This document shows positions 60,581-64,000 of a DNA stretch of 64,000 nt, piece by piece. The notes under the pieces were generated by a model that was not told the origin of the DNA, ran no database searches, and worked only from the letters and a program-made list of their open reading frames with translations. Numbering within the stretch: the first letter of the stretch is position 1; each line of letters opens with the position of its first letter. Where the stretch lies: positions 3,782,001-3,846,000 of the forward strand of contig JAPVLO010000138.1 in the NCBI GenBank assembly GCA_027257055.1. The letters run 5' to 3'. Source of the stretch: Cephalopachus bancanus. Lineage: Eukaryota > Chordata > Mammalia > Primates > Tarsiidae. The position numbers and the translations under genes were made by a program.

Positions 60581-61068
60581 ACCTATCTCTATATTCCAGT
60601 TTTGCTGCCCTCAATTATACACTCTGAGGAAAAAGAAAAATTAAAGGTAACGGGAAACTCAAAGTATTCCCATTTTTAAAGTTTGCAAATAATCTTCTAA
60701 AATAAAATCTTAATCTAGGTATTTTTGCGAAATATATTGAAAACAGCTAGTTGTCATGGGAATCAAAATGAACACATGCATCCATTTAAATCCTGCTCAG
60801 TTACCATTTTAAGAATGCAGTTTTGAAGTTCCAATTTATTTGTTTTCTTTTTCTTGAGCTTTTTTCCAACTACCCAAAGAAATCAGAAAAATAATAAAAT
60901 ATAATAATGTTTGACTTTACCCTAAAATACATCTCCTACAACCCAAAAATTTTTTGCCAGGATTGAATAAAACAAGTTTGGGATCCTAAAATATTCTACC
61001 CTCAGACTCAGGAATTCCAGATAGGAGGTTTGCGTTTGAGAGTTTGGGTGTGTGCCTGTGCATATGTG
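60581..61068. other. Unassigned AT-rich sequence
   Basis: No known repeat or exon is recognised. Confidence 0.45.
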
Positions 61069-61105
61069 TGAGAAAGAAAGGGAGGGGAGAAAGAAGGGAG
61101 AAAGA

Positions 61106-61164
<59 letters not shown>
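61069..61164. repeat. Purine tract with (GA)n
   Basis: Nearly 100 bases of pure purine on the + strand, including some 27 GA units (61110-61162). The many frames reported by translating it on both strands are artefacts. Confidence 0.95.
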
Positions 61165-61165
<1 letters not shown>

Positions 61166-61193
61166 GTGTGTGTTTGCATGCAGAATATTTATA

Positions 61194-61220
61194 AACACAC
61201 ACACACACACACACACACAT
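61194..61220. repeat. (CA)n microsatellite
   Basis: Thirteen CA units, 30 bases after the GA tract. Confidence 0.95.
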
Positions 61221-63770
61221 TTAATGCCATGAGATATAAAGTAATGTGCTTAGGCTTGGGTTTTTTGTTTTTCAAACATGCTGGTGATGCTTTGGAGGAT
61301 AGGTAACTCTAAGGAAGCATGGAAAAGTATATTTTTCATTTGAAATAACAAGTAAAAGAAAGAACAGGAGAAAGATGGCTTTGATTAAAGTTTTCTATTG
61401 TCTTATATATGTCAAGAACTTCCTTTTCTCTTCCTAAGTTTTAAAAGGCTCAGAATCACTCGATGGGGTTTTATTTTCCTCTGAGTATTTTCTTGGCTAC
61501 TCTCTTGGGGTGTGAGAGTCATTACCCAATAGGATGCAATTGGGGTAACTCCAAGGTTGAAAATAAATAGCAAACTTGGGTAAAGGTTTGGGAAATAGGA
61601 CATATGCAGAATGGTAATAGAACAAACATGAATTTTGCTTTGGGAAGCCTTGAATGAAAGATACTACAACTCTTTCAGCAATATCAAGGGCAACTGCATA
61701 ACCGTAGGGCACTGGTTGAGGACTAGAGAGGAGATAGATGCAACTGAATGATTTACTTTGAAATAAATAATAAATTTATGAGGCTGCCAACCATCATTTT
61801 AATTTTTATTGTTGTTGTGTGTGTATTTATGTTATCAAAGAGTCTCATGACTATATTATGATAAGAGTTTTCAAATTAGACCTCATTGGTCTCAGTTGGT
61901 TTTGATGTGAATCTGCGTGAGAGAAAAAAATCATATAAGTGGCCTTGTAGGATGCAGTCTATAACTGTCATCTTAAAATTAAAAATCTGAGTGAATATTT
62001 TCTTTTCCTTAGATACTTTTAAACTAACTGACAAGGTGTCTTTGGGGAGTTTCCGTCAAATTAAACATAGATTTCGTTGCCATGGTCCTCTTCCCCTTTG
62101 ACTCTTCATCTCATTCATTCCCAATTATTTTCTTTCTCATGATAGTAGAAGTTAAAGAGGGTGGGACACACAGAGAATGTTTCAGATGTAGTCCTTCCTG
62201 CCTGAGTTAAAAAGCAGCATTTGGAAAAGTTTATGTTACAATTTTCTAAGATTCGAAAATAGAAACCTTATTGAGATTAGTTTTCTGAAAAAGAAAAGCA
62301 CACATCAATAGCCACAGAAATACTAAAAATTAGTTTATTAATTTTAAATGCCTTTTTAATTATGATGGGGAATTATGAATTGCTCATTTCATAAAAGCAA
62401 CTGAAGTTGATTGATTTCGGGAATGCCAAACTGTGTTTTGGAATTGCTGTATTCTGTGGAGAAACAATACAATGTGAGCTACAAAGCATAGATGATATAA
62501 AAAGAACTCATGTTGTCTCGAAAGACTTCTTGGTTATGAGGTAGCTATTAGAAATAGCTGCACCTCTTTCTGAAATAAGACCTATATTGTATTCAAAGAA
62601 TAATGATTCAATTTCCACTGATATGTATACTATCTCACAACTTATGTTTTTAAAACTTAGTATTATCCCAAAGTACTTTCTGTGTCCCCTTTGTCAGCAA
62701 ACGTGCTTGAGAAGATTACTCTTGATGGAACAAAGGAATAACTTTTTTAAAAAGTACACTGTATGTTCTGGCTTCTTCAACCTAATCTATAAAATGACAT
62801 TAAAAATTCAATTTTAAAATGATGCTGTATATCAATAGTTTTCTTTTTATCTTTTCTTTTAAAAAATATCTGAATCATGGTGTGGTTTTTGGTAATTTGT
62901 TTTTTGTTTACTTGCTTTTGGTTGTTGTTTTGTGAGATGTTTGCTTACCAGGCTTCCTTCAGCTAGGAGTGGCCAAGACACAAGAGAAATATGCTATTTT
63001 TCACATTTTTTGGCATTGACTTTCTCTCATTCTTTGTCCTTTAGACATAGATATGTTATTAGAGTTGAAGCAAATATCTTTTGACCATGACTAACAGGTA
63101 AAACATGCTTGAAAATACTTCCTTCAACAGATAACACTTCTGAATAAAAAATAATATTTGTAATTATTGTGGAATTGTTGAAAATGTTACTGAGATATTT
63201 AAAACAATATCTTTATCAACAACTATGCATGTTATTCACATGGAAGATAAGCATTTCTACATTAGAAAAATACATAAAAGTCATTTATATTGCAAAAGTA
63301 AATAATATACTCAAAGTATTCTAATATGTCCTTGCAATTAATACTGAAAAAAATGTAGAAATGTTTTCATTTGTTCCATCTGTCTCTCTCTCCACACACA
63401 CCCAGACTTATGTACACCACATGCAAATATTCCCATATTAATATATAAATATTTCCACATATTCATATTGGTTTCCAATGCACATCACAATGTACTTGAT
63501 ATTGTGGCATTTAAGTAATTTTAGGCAGAGCATATTTAAGCAATTTTTGAATTCTAGAATGGAAATTCCTATTACTATTGTGACCTTGAAGATCAACAGA
63601 TAAATAATTATGACTTATCCAAAATTTTATTTAATATATTCTGATGGTAGTCATCTTTATACAAGAGTAATTCCAAAGGCTTTCCAAATAAAGACTTTGG
63701 ATTTTAGCTAATAAAAGATACAGACGTTTCACTTGCTAATTCCTTTTGAAACTCAACTAGAGACATTATT
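61221..63770. other. Unassigned AT-rich sequence
   Basis: No transposable element, exon or RNA gene is recognised in these 2.5 kb. All open frames are short. Confidence 0.45.
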
Positions 63771-63789
63771 TATTTGTTTTTTTATGTGT

Positions 63790-64000
63790 TTATTTATTTA
63801 TTTATTCTTGAATTGGGATCTCACTCTCACACAGCCTGGTGTGTAGGTGCATGTTCACAATGATCGTGGCTCACAGCAGCCTCGAATTCCTGGGCTTGGG
63901 CAATCCTTCCACCGCACCATCCCATTACAAGCAGGGACTACCACATCCACTAATTTTTTTGATTTTTGTACAGACAAGTTTTCGCTCTGTTGTCCAGATT
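63790..64000 (-). mobile_element. Alu SINE, old AluJ-like copy, cut by the window edge
   Basis: A TTTA-rich tract at 63790-63806 (the reverse of an A-rich tail) is followed by the reverse complement of an Alu right arm. The arm includes 'tggctcacagcagcctcgaattcctgggc' type sequence and 'ctaattttttt', then the start of the left arm. It lacks the lineage-specific changes and is diverged, like the copy at 18551. The element continues past the window. Confidence 0.9.

Noticed and set aside
60922..61306. Arg-Glu and Ser-Leu repeat frames
   Set aside because: Translation of the (GA)n and (CA)n tracts.

Overview
This is nuclear DNA from a primate. It is AT-rich and intron-free, and it is dense in interspersed repeats: dimeric 7SL-derived Alu SINEs, L1, L2 and MIR elements, the DNA transposons Tigger1, mariner and MER5A, endogenous retrovirus (ERV) fragments, and a processed GAPDH pseudogene. 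The dimeric Alus restrict the source to primates. Most of the younger Alus share changes absent from the anthropoid Alu consensus and do not look like the lemur or galago types I know, so a tarsier is my best guess. That identification is inference and rests on memory of family consensuses. I find no convincing protein-coding exon, tRNA, snRNA or CpG island. The window looks intergenic or deep inside a large intron.

Layout. 1-5000: an L2 tail, an L1 with an inverted 5' part (841-2310), unassigned DNA and one Alu. 5100-15222: a single old, roughly full-length L1M on the + strand, broken open by a complete Tigger1 (itself carrying an Alu), three more Alus, a solo class II LTR and a tiny LTR-derived retrocopy with a GAAA tail. 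15.2-20 kb: an Alu, an L2, a MER5A split by an older Alu, a GC-richer unexplained block and L2-like remnants. 20-27.4 kb: mostly repeat-poor AT-rich sequence with one MIR. 27.4-28.7 kb: a ~222 bp inverted repeat of about 97% identity around an 807 bp spacer. 28.7-33.9 kb: repeat-poor. 33.9-39.7 kb: a MIR, a three-copy local repeat (one copy inverted) and a second old L1M. 39.7-49.3 kb: mostly unassigned DNA, an old interspersed repeat and a GAPDH processed pseudogene on the - strand. 49.3-51 kb: an ERV pol remnant and a mariner transposase remnant, both on the - strand. 51-56 kb: unassigned DNA, a MIR and a possible conserved non-coding element. 56-60 kb: an L1 fragment, the best-preserved Alu and a class I ERV LTR. 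60-64 kb: a MER5-like fragment, long GA and CA repeats and a truncated Alu.

No genes work together here; all coding remnants are dead. The value of the window is its record of insertions and local rearrangements. The strongest unexplained signals are the young inverted repeat at 27449-28700, the R-region-only retroviral retrocopy at 13363-13521, the inverted templated-looking copy at 35461-35579, and the CpG-retaining, homeobox-site-rich stretch at 55020-55540. Family names are from memory of consensus sequences; identities are hand counts.
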